Shown one piece after another: positions 20,550-31,420 of a stretch of 64,000 nucleotides of DNA (positions are counted from its first letter, which is position 1; the number at the start of each line of letters is the position of its first letter). The stretch lies in contig CM060733.1 of assembly GCA_030704615.1 (NCBI GenBank), positions 21,266,001-21,330,000 of the forward strand, written 5' to 3'. The position numbers were made by a program, and so were the translations under genes. Under the pieces are notes generated by a model. It was given only the letters and a program-made list of their open reading frames with translations, was not told the origin of the DNA and did no database searches. This DNA comes from Takakia lepidozioides. Its lineage: Eukaryota; Streptophyta; Takakiopsida; Takakiales; Takakiaceae.

Positions 20550-23009
20550 GAAAGGCGGATATGTTACGTTGGGGGAGTGGAGATAAGATTCTAGATTGAG
20601 CGGGGGGGACTTGTACTTGTGGAATGGGTCTGAAGGGGATGAGGGACGGTGGAAAGGCTATAGTGACAGGATAATGGTCCGAGTTGCATAAGCTGTTAAT
20701 TTGAACATGGCTGGTAAGGTATGCAGGAATCTCATTATGTGTTTTGAGGTAAAAACCGTCCAGGAGGCTTAAGGATGAGTAGTTGAGTCCCCCTTGCCGA
20801 GAATAGTGATGGTCAGCTGGTATGTATCGAAGATGATGTGATTGGGTGAATTGTGCCCATTCTTGGTCTATTGCGGAGGGGGTTTATGTGTGCCGTTATG
20901 TGTGTGGCCCTGCAGGGCAATGTCCCTATTGAAGTCACCTGCTAGAATGTAGTGTTGGGTGTGGCTTGAAGGTTGGGTCAGTGTGTTGGAAATGATAAGT
21001 AAGATATCAGGGAGCAGAGGTAGATCATCAGTGTGTGAGGGCATATATAAATGGATGAGGGTAATGGGAGAGAGTGCGGGTAAGTGTATTTTGATGATTT
21101 GGAGATGTGAGCGGAGGGGGAGAGCAATGGGTATTTTGACCGTGGTGCTTGGGGAGTGATGCGTGCAGAGGATGCCGAAAGCGACACCACCACGGGTGGG
21201 ATGATATGGCGCGGAGCGTCTAGTAAGGCATTGTGGGGCTGTGAATGAATTGCCATATAGCATATAGTAGGCAGATAGGAGTTTATTGATATAAGAGCTA
21301 TTGGGGTTGTGTGTATTTAGTTTTGTTTCTTGTAGGAGAATGATGTGTGGGGCTGCAGATTCTGTGAGATGGATTAGGCTCTGAATACTGGTGGCTAGTG
21401 ATCCTACATTCCAGGTTGTTATGTTGAGTGAATGCGCATGTTGAGAGGGAGGGGTATGTGGGGGGCTAAGGGACGTAGGGGGTCCGGAGGGTGTGCATGG
21501 CAGGGGAGTAGGTGAAGGTGGCTTGGGCGTAGGTTGATAGCCAGGGATGCTTGTATTGGCTTGAAGGGTTGCGGTGAGGATGTTTTTAGAGAGAAATGGG
21601 AATTTGGTAGAGATAGTGTTGACTGCTTGCGGGGTGTCGGTAATGTGTTCCAGATGTGCACCCAGTATTTGATGAACATCTCCTGGTTTAGTTTGTAGTA
21701 GGTGGAGGGATTCTTGAAGGTTATATAAATAGTGTGGTGGTGCTAGGTATTCATGGGGCTGTGCAGGTAGTTTTTGCAGTTGTTGTAGGAGCAAGCGTAC
21801 ATGCGTGTCTAGGTGGGTCTCAAAATAGTCATTGCATATAGAGGGGATCGGGGATACGGTGATGATTAGCGAGAAGAGGATATGTTGCATAGGGTATGCA
21901 TGGAGTTTATGGGTGACTTTCACTAGTGATGGGTTGTGGCAGGCTGATATACCGAAGGTGGCTATTGGGTAGGTAGGTTTCCGGTTATTGGTGGGTGGGT
22001 TAAGAAAGAAGGGAAAGAAGTGTGTGCTGAGGTGCTGGTATGAGGGGGTGAGTGAGACTGTTTCTGGTTGGAAGTATAAGTTATATCTTTTTTGGTGATC
22101 TTTGGGAAGTTTGTTTATGATACTGGCGATGGTAGAGGGGCCTGGATTGGGGTGTATGTCACCACAACGGAGGAGTGTAAGCATTTCACATGCCCGTTTG
22201 TATTTTGTAAAATGGGATGGTGGGTGATGGAGGGAATGCTTGGATGGAGGGGGTTGGTGGTGGTACCGTCCATGTGGGCAGTGGGTTATGAGGTAGATAA
22301 CAGGGGGTTGGGGGGTGTATGGGATGTGGGTGTTATAATGATGTGTAGTGGTGTCATAGTGAGTGCGGGTGGAGCTGGTGGTTTGGGCGTGTATGGGGGA
22401 TTTTATGATGTGGAAATGTGTGTGTAGACAAGCCAGGTGGTCTAGGAAATGGATAGGTAAGGAAGTATGTTTTAGATAGGGGGAGGGGGGGTAGGTGAGG
22501 TGGTCGTGTAGGTGGGTGGGTTTAGTTACAGGCGTGAGTGGAGTGATATCTAGCCGGGTAGAATGACGACTATGGGTCGCGATGTTGTGATTGGGAGGAT
22601 TTGGGTTGGAGGAGGACATGTGATATTGTCGTTTTTTCACTTGGCAATGTTGTGTTGAATGATTATGTGGGGTAGTAAGTGGGCTAATGAGGGTTGTGTT
22701 GTTGTAAACGGAGTACTGCGGGACGCGAGGATTGAACGGGGGAGTTTGAGTGTAGGGTGTATTGGCGTAACAATACGTTAGAAGGTAAGTCATACTAGGG
22801 CCTTTAGTGTGGGAAAGGGATATATTTAATAGTGGCGATGGGCTGGGGTTGGGGATTAAGTGAAGGGGTTGGATGATAAAATGTATGGGTTTGGGGGGTA
22901 TATATATAAATGAGGCTACAAGGTGATTGGACGAGGTACATGACTGGATGGTCTCGGGCATGGACGTGGATGAGGAAACTAGTGGATGAATGAAGTGGCG
23001 GTTAGGCAT
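20550..23009 (-). pseudogene. LINE ORF: N-terminal region, 2A-like motif and AP endonuclease
   Basis: The first open frame (ATG at 23007-23009, 713 codons to 20868) has about 280 low-complexity residues, the motif CGDIHPNPGP, about 240 residues of unknown fold, and an AP-type endonuclease from about 21430: TTWNVGSL, LLQETKL, RGGVAFGI, LIHLYMP, ILAGDFNRDIAL. A frame change in a C run near 20880 moves the rest of the endonuclease into another frame, where it continues to about 20550 with SLLDGFYLK and the catalytic NSDHYPV. These endonucleases nick target DNA to prime reverse transcription. Confidence 0.88.
22137..22163 (-). other. 2A-like (NPGP) motif in the LINE ORF
   Basis: Residues 283-291 of the frame read GDIHPNPGP after LTLLRC. 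The 2A consensus is D(V/I)ExNPGP, where the ribosome skips the final Gly-Pro bond. Here the Glu is His. 2A-like motifs at this position, ahead of the endonuclease, are known in several animal LINE clades. Skipping activity of the His variant is uncertain. Confidence 0.6.
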
Positions 23010-23214
23010 TACAAGAGTTCGTGCGATGGGAGGTTTGATATTGAGTGGGGGTACGTTTGATATTGAGTGGGGGTACGTGGCGTGTTTGGGTTACAGTGGG
23101 GGCAATTGGTGATGGGGTGTGGTTGATAGAAGATGGATGATATGCCTCCGAAGGGAGGTGAGTAACGTAATGACAACAATAGATTTTGTAATAATCATTG
23201 TATGAAAACATAGA

Positions 23215-23345
23215 GTAAAGATCATGGTGCAGAATTGTTTGCAGATCCTGGTGTAAAATCATGGTGTAAAAATCATGGTGTAAAATCATGGTGTAAAGAT
23301 CATGGTGTAAAATCATGGTGTAAAGATCATGGTGTAGAGTTGTTG
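23215..23345. repeat. Short tandem repeat of about 13-19 bp
   Basis: The unit 'atcatggtgtaaa(g/a)' recurs about seven times with small length changes. It creates a spurious repetitive minus-strand reading frame. No function is suggested. Confidence 0.85.
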
Positions 23346-23409
23346 GCAACATAGAGAACCAGTGTATCCGAGTAGCTTGTGGAAAATAGAGTGGGTAGCA
23401 ATAAAATGA

Positions 23410-23720
23410 GGTATCATTTTCCCAAGATATCATTTCTCCAAGGTAACATTTTCTCCAGATATTTTCTCAAGGTAACATTTTCCCAAGGTAACAATTCCCG
23501 ATGTTAACATTTTCCCAAGGTAACATTTTCCCAAGGTAGCATTTTCCCAAGGGAGCCAGTAGTTCCGAGTATCTTGTAAAGAAGAGTGGGAACGTACTGA
23601 GTGGCAATCGTTCGAGTTAGAGTGGTACAGTGAGGTAGCATTTTCCCAAGGGAACCAGTAGCTCCAAAAATCTTGTAAAAGAAAGTGAGAATGTACTGAG
23701 TGGCAATCGTTCGAGAAATA
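23410..23720. repeat. Tandem repeats: 16-bp units and a duplicated block of about 90 bp
   Basis: Positions 23410-23560 repeat a unit close to AAGGTAACATTTTCCC about eight times. After it, a block beginning 'gggagccagtagttcc' (about 23551-23617) recurs at about 23652-23715 with several substitutions. Together with 23215-23345 this 500-bp zone contains only tandem repeats. Confidence 0.8.
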
Positions 23721-23747
23721 GCCTGTAACAGCACTTTGGGGGTTAGA

Positions 23748-25406
23748 TCAAGAATTATGGTACAAAACATATGAAGATATAACGGTACATGGGGAAAATG
23801 AGGCAAGAAGATCACAATGTAAAACAAAATGAATAGCAGGAGCATGTGCATCTGAGTTTGTAAGCTGTAGATAAACAGTAGGGGTCACGACAAGGAACGA
23901 GACCTTGTCATATAGATGGGAAGAGAGGTACATGCTGGTCAGACATTGTTTGGTGTTGGTGTAAAAGCAGGTACGACTATGAGAGCACAAAACTATTATG
24001 TGGGAGGGCCAGACATAATAGGGCAGGGGCAGGCCTGCTTTGATAGAGCCATGAGACCATTTACATTGGGTCTGATTTAAAGGAGCGGGCTTGGCAAGCA
24101 GCAGATGCATGGTGAAGTCAAGAGTCCTCAGCTTTGGGAAGGAATCATGCAGCATACAATATGGCAGCACTAGTAAGGGAGAAATAGATAAGTCGAGGTG
24201 GTGACCTGTGCTGAGACTAAGCTCAGGCGGATATAAATTGAGAGGTCTTGTACCTGGATAAGTAAATTGTGTTACCATGGGCGGTGGATGACATGGAGAA
24301 GTCTGTTGAGATTGCTGGTCTTGAGCAGCAGAGTGCCTTTGGGGTTTGTGTGGCTGAGCCTGCTGGACAGTGGGTTGCCACTTAAAGTTGGGAGGCCATC
24401 TGGGACATAACAAATGTACATCAGAGAGTGATGACAATACTTTGTATGCAATGCGAAGTATTTTTATCAAGGAGGAGGGGAGTGGCCAAGACTGGGGAGA
24501 GGGGTGAGTGTGCTCCCTGAGAGTAAAGGGACATTGAGATGATTGGGGACAAAGGTGGAGCCGCCACTGCTGCCACTGCCAGGGCTCCAGAGTGTTCTTA
24601 CTGGCAGCTGCATTCCTGATGCTAGTGTGCTGGTGCTGCGGATGCATTGAGGCACGGGCAGGGATGGTAATCCAGCGGGAAGACATGCGAGTGGAGGGAG
24701 TGGGTGAGCTGGAAAGGTTGAGAGGCCAACAGTTAGGGGTGGCGCCGTCCACAGGGCAATGCTGCTTGGAAAAGAGAGTCACTCGAGCATGGGAGTAGCT
24801 TTTGAAGTCCCAAACATAAGACAAAGCGCTGTTTCCTGCGACAGCAGGGATCTTCATAGAGCAAAAATACTCGGACTGTTGTCTCGCATGAACTGTGCTA
24901 TGGAGCTTTTGCAGTAGTAAGTTACTGACGGCTCCAAGCCTGTCATGTTTCCTGAAGCACTTGACATGCTTCTCTGATGGGATATGCCGAAGGTTGAGAT
25001 CAAGGTGGAGAGGGTTGACGTCAAAATGGGAGGAGGCAAAAAGGCTTGCCTTGTGCTTGGAGTGAATACAGCCACTAACAGCAGCATTGCATCTGAGGGA
25101 GCGGGGGTGGAGTCTCATCAGCTGTCCATGCCGGAGCACCGGGGTGATAAAGTTGGCAGCTGCAGCTTGACGTGTATCGTTCATGCTCGCACAGTTGGCA
25201 TACATATCTGCAGGGGCAGTCTCCAGGACGACATCTGTAGCAATTCCAGCTTTGACATGGCCATCCAACCTGGCCTGCTGCTTCTGCCGTGGAGGCAGGG
25301 GTAATTCAACAAGAAGATCTCTACTTAAGAGGCCATAAGCATATTGAGAACCTGGGGAGGGACATTCATCAAACAGGATGGGAGGCAGTAACTGAGTTCC
25401 TGCCAT
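23748..25406 (-). pseudogene. PPR-derived open frame with long unknown C-terminal part
   Basis: A 552-codon open frame. Its first roughly 65 residues contain a degraded PLS-class PPR segment (GHVKAGIATDVVLE, then ADMYANCASMNDTRQ), corresponding to the usual AHVIKxG...VxxALxDMYAKCG. The rest is Pro/His/Ser-rich and matches no family I know. It is more likely a chance extension of PPR debris than a gene. It continues the PPR-like sequence lying immediately to its right. Confidence 0.45.
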
Positions 25407-27056
25407 CTCTCAACATAACACCATGATCAAGTAGCTTCCCTTTAGCTTCCTGTGATCGAACTCATCAGCATATCCAGCTATCATTGTATTCCATGAGATC
25501 CCAGCTCGTTTAAGCATTTCATCAAACACATGGCATGCATCATTTAAGCTCCCGCATTTGGCATACATGGCAGAAAGGCAGTCTTGACATCTTGCATAAT
25601 GCTAGCTTTGATGATAACAACATGAAACTCCTTGCCTGATACCTCAGATAACATGTAAATGCTTGGCAGCCTATTTACAAGTTTGAGGCTGGAGACAGGA
25701 ACATCTGAAACATTGAAACTGTTCATCCAACCACCTGTACTCCGATTCAGCTGGGTATTGTTCAGAACGGCATTTGGTACATTTCCAGCTCTGATAATGT
25801 CGCCATGGACCAGAGCTGCCATACTGCTTGCTTGATCATAGGACTCCACGACATCTGTAACAATTCCAGCTTGGACATGGCCAGTCAATCTGGCCTGCTG
25901 CTTCTGTTGTGGATGCAGGGGTACTTCAACAAGACGATCTTTGCTTAGAAGACCATAAGCATAATGAAAATCAATGACAAAAAGTTGAGTAACTGGTGAA
26001 CCATGGCATACATATCAGCAAGGGCAGTCTTCAGAATGATATCAGGTGAGATTCTAGCTTTGATGATGTCAGCATGGACGCCTTTGTCCATTCCCAAGGC
26101 TGCAAGAGTGGCACACGGACTGAGAACACAAATGGGTGTTACATTGTCGGGCTGCACCCCTTTCCATTGCATTTGTACATACATCTCAAAAGCTCCCTAC
26201 CACAACATTGCTGGGCATATCCTACAATGACCGAGCTCCATGAGACCACATCTCGTTGATTCATATTGTTGAACAGTACACGCGCTTCCTTCATGCCCCC
26301 ACATTTGGCATACACATCAGCAAGGGTATTTTTCAGATTCATATATGATGGGATTCCAGCTTTGATGATATCAGCGTGGGCCTCTTTGTCCTTTACCAAG
26401 GCACCAAGACTGGCACACGCATTGAGAACACAAATGAACGTGATCCTGTCTGGTCTCACACCTTCCCGTTGCAATTGCTCATAGATGGCTGGGAACATGC
26501 CCCAAAGCGGTGAGTGTTTGACGGCAGGTGGCAGGCCATGTTGGAGGTTAGGAGAATCATACCGGCGGCCTTGGTGGCTGTCGAGAAATTTGCCATCGTA
26601 TGGTTCAGCAGCCGGGTAACAAAATACGCTGGCCCCGATTCTAGGTCGAGCGGGGTGTGTTTCGTACCTTTCCATCACTGCCCCTTCCTTCCTGTTGTTG
26701 TCGTACTTGTACTGAAACTGTTTGTGGGGGTGGAGGCAAATTATGATGTCATTAATACCACTCAAATTATTGTTGTTCAAAACACCAGCCTGGCCAGCCA
26801 CCATGCATATCTGCCCAGGCCCGTTTCTCCAAGAGCCTTCCTCTACGACCTTGTGCTCATTCATGCCAGATCTGCGGCGTGCAAGGTTAGGGATCACTCC
26901 GCCAGATCTGCCAGATACCGCTCCTGAAACAGCACTAAACTGCATGTTGGTTTTAGCATTCAATCCATCAGCCTGGGAATCACAGCTGAGGTACTGAGTA
27001 AGGAGGCAACCTTGGGGGAGAATCGTCCCATGGAATTCCCCCGGGGGATGCACCAA
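25407..27056 (-). pseudogene. PLS-class PPR pseudogene
   Basis: Three broken minus-strand frames encode consecutive PPR pieces. 27056-26139 ends with GVRPDRITFICVLNACASLG, LADVYAKCGGMKEARVLF and RDVVSWSSVIVGYAQ. 26184-25945 repeats GVQPDNVTPICVLSPCA and LADMYA. 25888-25420 has further degraded pieces, ending near a 'VFDEMLKRAGISWNTMIAGYA' segment. These are the P, L and S motifs of plant organellar RNA-editing PPR proteins. Frames change several times and the N-terminal 190 residues of the first frame are unrelated. No E or DYW domain is visible. Confidence 0.7.
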
Positions 27057-27125
27057 GGTTTAATGTACCTATCACGTGCGTGAACAGCAGGGGGTTTATT
27101 AAATACCCCCACATACAGACTATGT
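27033..27125 (+). repeat. Left arm of a 2.9-kb-spaced inverted repeat
   Basis: This block (outer GAATTCCCCCGGGGGATGC, then a CACGTG core, then 'tttattaaataccccc' and a TATA-rich end) recurs inverted at about 29835-29930 with moderate divergence. The outer ends are G+C-rich and the inner ends A+T-rich. Between them lie the tRNA-like repeat and the 555-bp tandem array. Confidence 0.55.
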
Positions 27126-27182
27126 ATATACAAAGGGGTTGGAAAAGTCCTAAAATATATATATATATTTGAGATAATGTTA

Positions 27183-27245
27183 CAGATGTTAGCGTGTAGC
27201 ATACTGGTAAGGTCTTCGCCTGCCACGGCATCCCCTACTCAAATT
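27183..27245 (+). repeat. tRNA-Gly(GCC)-derived sequence, probable SINE head
   Basis: The segment reads TAGCATACTGGTAAGG, then TCTTCGCCTGCCACGGC, then a degraded B box ending AAATTCC. The CGCCTGCCACG block is the anticodon arm of eukaryotic tRNA-Gly(GCC), and the A-box is close to consensus. The acceptor stem does not pair and the B box is decayed, so this is not a functional tRNA gene. A T10 run follows at about 27258, and the DNA after it (27268-27480) is repeated inverted at 37.25-37.45 kb. Confidence 0.6.
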
Positions 27246-27249
27246 CCTT

Positions 27250-27480
27250 TTGAGACGTTTTTTTTTTCCCGCCTAGTACTAAGCCCTATCCGCCGCGCAG
27301 ACCTCGTCCTCGTCCTCGTCCTCTTCTGCTGCGCGCAGGTTGGGGCAGGCCATGTGTCAATCTCTGTCTGCCTAGCTGCACCGTGGTGGTTCTCACAAAG
27401 AAATCCGACAATACCTGACTACAGACACAAGCAACACACACTAGAGGTCCTTTTGGGTTGATGGTCGGTCAAATCCTCCA
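27250..27480 (+). repeat. Dispersed repeat body (SINE-like family copy 1)
   Basis: It contains a CTCGTC microsatellite (27303-27327) and blocks 'ctgcaccgtggtggttctca' and 'cctgactacagacacaagca', found again in inverse orientation at 36830-36930 and 37230-37470. It leads directly into the 555-bp tandem repeat. Confidence 0.65.
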
Positions 27481-29430
27481 TGGGTCATGACACAAGGTCA
27501 AGAACAACTTGGTGAGGGCAGTAGCTTCTTTGACCTATTTCTGCCTGTTTTCCCCATTAGACTCGGCCCTGAGATGCATGTTGAATTCTATACTTTAGCT
27601 CGTTGGGTGGATCTGTGGTGGTTAGGAGTGACTTTGACAAGTTATTGCCATGGGACAGCAGGAAAATATCCAAAAACAGATAACATAGTTGAGGAGAAAG
27701 CACCTTCTTCAACACATTTCACTCTGTTTTCCCCTCTTATCAGAATCGGCCCGACATTTCTATGTTGAATTCTGCAAGGTAGCTGGTTGAGTGAACCTTT
27801 GGTAGTTTGGAGTGACTTTGAAATGATACTGCCAATGTGACACAAGAAAGTATCCAAAAACAGGTAAACAGGGATGAGGAGAAGCTGTGGGATGAACGAC
27901 CCCAGCCAATGGTGGGACAAACAAGGCAAAACGGTGAATCCCTACAGATTACCAGATGTCATTCTGAAGGCTTCAGGCACAAGCTGCACACACAAGAGGT
28001 TCCTTAGGGTTGATGTTCGGTGAAATCCTCCATGGGTCATGACACAAGGTCAAGGACAATGTGGTGAGTGCATCTTCTTCTTCACCCTATTTCTGCCTGT
28101 TTTACGCTCTCATCAGACTCGGCCTTGAGATGCGTATTGAACTCTGTAAGTTAGCTCGCTGGGTGGATCCGTGGTGGTTAGGAGTGACTTTGACAAGTTA
28201 CTGCTGATGTGGCAGCAGGAAAGTATCCAAAAACAGATCACATAGGGTAGGAGAAGCACCTTCTTCAACACATTTCACCCTGTTTTCCCCGCTTATCAGA
28301 ATCTGCCCTACATTTCCATGTTGAATTCTGCAAGTTAGCTGATTGAGTGAACCTTTGGTAGTTTGGAGTGACTTTGACATGATACTGCCAATGTGACACA
28401 GGAAAGTATCCAAAAACAGGTAAACAGTGATGAGGAGAAGTTGTGGGATGAATACTTTTCTTACCCCAGCCAATGGTGGGACAAACGAGGCAAAAAGGTG
28501 AATGCCTGCAGATAACCACATGTCATTCTGAAGGCTTCAGGCGCAAGCACACACACAAGGTCCTTTAGGGTTGATGTTCGGTGAAATCCTCCATGGGTCA
28601 TGACACAAGGTCAAGGACAATGTGGTGAGGGCACCTTCTTCTTCAACCTATTTCTGTCTGTTTTACCCTCTCATCAGATTCGGCCCTAAGATGCATATTG
28701 AACTCTGTAAGTTAGCTCGTTGGGTGGATATGTGGTGGTTAGGAGTGACTTTGACAAGTTACTGCCGATGTGGCAGCAGGAAAGTATCCAAAAACAGATC
28801 ACATAGGGTAGGAGAAGCACCTTCTTCAACACATTTCACCCTGTTTTCCCCTCTTATCAGAATCTGCCCTAAATTTCCATGTTGAATTCTGCAAGTTAGC
28901 TGTGAGTGAACCTTTAATGGTAGTTTGGAATGACTTTGACATGATATTGCCAATGTGACACAGGAAAGTACTTGTGGGATGAATACTTTTCTGACCCCAG
29001 TCAATGGTGGGACAAACGAGGCAAAAAGGTGAATGCCTGCAGATTACCAGATGTCATTCTGAATGCTGCAGACTCGGCCCTGAGATGGTTCGTTGGGTGG
29101 ATCTGTGGTGGTTAGGAGAGACTTTGACAAGTTACTGCCAGTGTGGCAGCAGGAAAGTAACCAAAAACAGATAACATTGGATGAGGAGAAGGCACCTTCT
29201 TTACACATTTCACCCTGTTTTCCCCTCTTATCAGAATTTGCCCTAAATTTCCATGTTGAATTTTGCATGTTAGCTGGTACTTTGGTAGTTTGGAGTGACT
29301 TTGACATGATACAGCCTATGTGACAACAGGAAAGTATCCAAATTAAACAGGTAACAGAGATGAGGAGAAGCTGTGGTATAAATACTTTTCTGACCCCAGT
29401 CAATGGTGGGACAACGTTGATTCGGCCTTC
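27481..29430 (+). repeat. Tandem array of a ~555-bp repeat, about 3.5 units
   Basis: The marker TGGGTCATGACACAAGGTCA recurs at 27481, 28033 and 28594 (spacings 552 and 561). A fourth, shortened unit starts inside the repeat at about 29070. Each unit carries blocks such as 'gttggatccgtggtggttaggagtgactttgacaa', here given only in part, and 'ccaccattgactggggtcag' on the opposite strand. Open frames in it are short and not conserved in phase. Single pieces of the unit recur at 33510-33760, 34795-34960 and 37140-37260. Confidence 0.85.
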
Positions 29431-29834
29431 CAATGTAGAAATAGGTTTAGCTTGGTACCAAAAAGTGAAAGGATCATTTTACTCCTATGATTTGACGCAC
29501 AATATGATGGTTGATCTAGAGTCTATCATAGCATTAGCCTTTTTAAAGTATGATGCAGCCTCTAATAGGTACAAGCTCGATCCAAATGATAGAACAGTTT
29601 TTAACAACTTTAATTTGACGCTAATTTTTATTTGTTATACAAGTCATTTTAAATATTTTTTAAATCTGATGTAAAAATTTTGTATTAAAAATTATACATA
29701 AATAAAGGGTTTATTATATTCTGAATCAACACATGAATACATACAGCAGGGTGTTGTTGTCCATTAATTTTTTTTAATATAAATACTTTAGGGGGTTTAA
29801 TAAATTTTAAAATGTATGTATACATATGATAAAT
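29431..29834. other. A+T-rich stretch without recognised gene
   Basis: A short plus-strand frame ends at 29674 (containing FYSYDLTHNMMVDLES) and matches no family I know. From 29620 onward the DNA is strongly A+T-rich with T runs. Nothing further is supportable. Confidence 0.4.
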
Positions 29835-29930
29835 TCATGAAGTAACCTATATACAGGGGTATTTTTTATTGACTAATGCATGCACGTGATATGGTCTTTT
29901 TATGAAGAGTGCACCCTCCGGGGGAATGCC
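29835..29930 (-). repeat. Right arm of the 2.9-kb-spaced inverted repeat
   Basis: This is the inverted counterpart of 27033-27125. It reads, on the plus strand, 'tatatacaggggtattttttattg', here shown only for orientation in part, then CACGTG, then GCACC and CCGGGGGAAT. Confidence 0.55.
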
Positions 29931-30678
29931 TTGAAGCCAAAAGGGGCCAGTCTGAAATAAAGTTGCCCTGATGGGTTGCGTTGCCAGAAAAGCTCAGCAC
30001 CCCGCCACTGCCTAGCAATGAGTTGCCCTGCAACGGCACCAAACTTAGGTCCTCGGTGGTTATCTGTAGTTGAAGAGCTCTGGGGCAGGTTGCGTGGCAG
30101 ACACCAGTTGTGAGGGCTCTTGCGGTGTACTCATAAGCTGCAGATTTAGCGTTGCACACCTTGGTCCATTTTGTGACCTCTTTCACTGGGAACACGGTAC
30201 GGCCAGGCATGTAAAACAGTCGATTGGAAACACCAGGGGGATATCGTTTGTACCGCTCCAGATGGAGATCGAACATGGTGTAGTGCAAAGTCTTCAAAAC
30301 ATGTAGCAAGCATCGTGCGAAGAGATCTTCAAGCAAGTGGGTTTGTGTATAGCCCACCGTAGACACTAGTCTACAGACGGGAAAATGGGCACCCTGCATA
30401 GTTCTAGGATAATCATAGTGTCCCGCACTTCGTTCCACAAAATCGCAGAAGATACATAGTGAATACAGGGTGGGGAGAACGAAACCTGTAAGGGCGCCCG
30501 CAGCACCATCGTAGTATAATGGGAGCTCTAGGAATAACTCGGATTGGGGCTTAGTAGCTTCAACCTTCGTAGTAAGCCAATGTAGTTGGTGCGTAGGAGC
30601 TCGAGTGCGCAAAGAAGCGTAGATCCTATCCTGATACAGAGGGGGTGGGTGGAAAAACTTCCACCCGCGTATCGGGTC
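29866..30678 (-). CDS. Unrecognised open frame cut by a CACTA end
   Basis: A long minus-strand open frame; its first 20 or so codons (30744-30682) come from the CACTA terminus inserted at 30682. About 270 residues remain, with PIRGWKFFHPPPLYQDRIYA and a C-terminal half rich in Ser and Thr. There is no signal peptide, membrane segment or motif I can name. Its end overlaps the inverted-repeat arm at 29835-29930. It may be the truncated remnant of a gene or an element ORF. Confidence 0.35.
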   Translation of the reverse strand, partial: DPIRGWKFFHPPPLYQDRIYASLRTRAPTHQLHWLTTKVEATKPQSELFLELPLYYDGAAGALTGFVLPTLYSLCIFCDFVERSAGHYDYPRTMQGAHFPVCRLVSTVGYTQTHLLEDLFARCLLHVLKTLHYTMFDLHLERYKRYPPGVSNRLFYMPGRTVFPVKEVTKWTKVCNAKSAAYEYTARALTTGVCHATCPRALQLQITTEDLSLVPLQGNSLLGSGGVLSFSGNATHQGNFISDWPLLASRHSPGGCTLHKKTISRACISQ

Positions 30679-30681
30679 ATC

Positions 30682-31420
30682 CACTAGAAGAAAAACGCGG
30701 AATAACCACTTTGTTAACCACTCATTTTGAGTGGTAAAAAACACTAAACCACTCTGGCCCCAGAGTGATGAAGAACCAGTGGATTAGGACAAGTGAGTGG
30801 TAAAAGATATTATGTGGCACCAGTGGTTAAGGACAGTGGTTCGAACCACTCACGTCCGGGTCCACCTGTTAGCTGACGTGTCACTGAGGTAAACCAGCCA
30901 CTTATGACGTGTCATAGTGGTAAAGTAACCACTTCCGTTTTGTAGTGGAGATGTGTACGCCGGTGGTCTGTGGATGATATTGGAGATTATGTCGACATGT
31001 GGCGACACTCTCAGCATGGACACGTGTCGTGTGTCAGTGCTACGAAATGGATGGAGTGAAAAATTCAATGACTTCCGAAACCACTTATTGAGTGATCACA
31101 AAATGACTCACAGAGTCATTCTATAAAAACTGAGAATATACAATATCACTCACAGAGTGGTTATGTGAGTGGATGACGTCTCTCAGCAGGTCATTGGAAT
31201 GATTACCCATAGAGTGGTGTGTAAGCTATTTGAGTCATTCATGGTGTCTCTCTGAGTTGGGAACTATTGGTTGGAGTGATTACTAACAGAGTGGTGTGTA
31301 AGTGATTAGGAATACCACTAGAGGAATTCATACCACTAGTACAGTAATATATATGTGACTACATATAGCACTATACGAGTGGTAATGTAGGCAATTGTGT
31401 GCATTTGGCTACTCCCACAG
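30682..31420 (+). mobile_element. Left terminus and subterminal repeats of a second CACTA element
   Basis: CACTAGAAGAAAAACGCGG begins at 30682 and shares its first ten bases with the inverse of the candidate CACTA end at 13986. For the next 700 bp, short motifs of the form AGAGTGGT/ACCACTC occur about 20 times in both orientations, plus CCACTAG at 31317 and 31333. Dense short motifs in the subterminal region are the transposase-binding sites of CACTA elements. The right end was not found; the element is probably truncated after 33.2 kb. Confidence 0.7.

Larger units (their letters stand above)
16683..23030 (-). mobile_element. LINE (non-LTR retrotransposon), 5' and central part
   Basis: A minus-strand LINE of about 6.3 kb, interrupted at its 3' end by the Ty3/gypsy 5' LTR. 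Coding order: low-complexity Pro/His/Thr-rich N-terminus, 2A-like motif, AP endonuclease, reverse transcriptase, Pro-rich linker, chromodomain-like segment, unknown tail. The coding strand is C/A-rich and nearly G-free, giving strings of P, T, H, L and Y. Decay includes a frameshift near 20880 and in-frame TGA codons near 19770 and 18098. A G run of 21 lies at 16839-16859 and one of 11 at 17671-17681. The continuation with RNase H is, I infer, the plus-strand segment at 3384-5130. Confidence 0.85.

Noticed and set aside
23215-23560. CRISPR-like array
   Set aside because: Units are contiguous and diverged with no unique spacers, in a plant-type nuclear genome; plain tandem repeats.
27183-27245. 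Functional tRNA-Gly gene
   Set aside because: The anticodon arm fits, but the acceptor stem does not pair and the B box is degraded.
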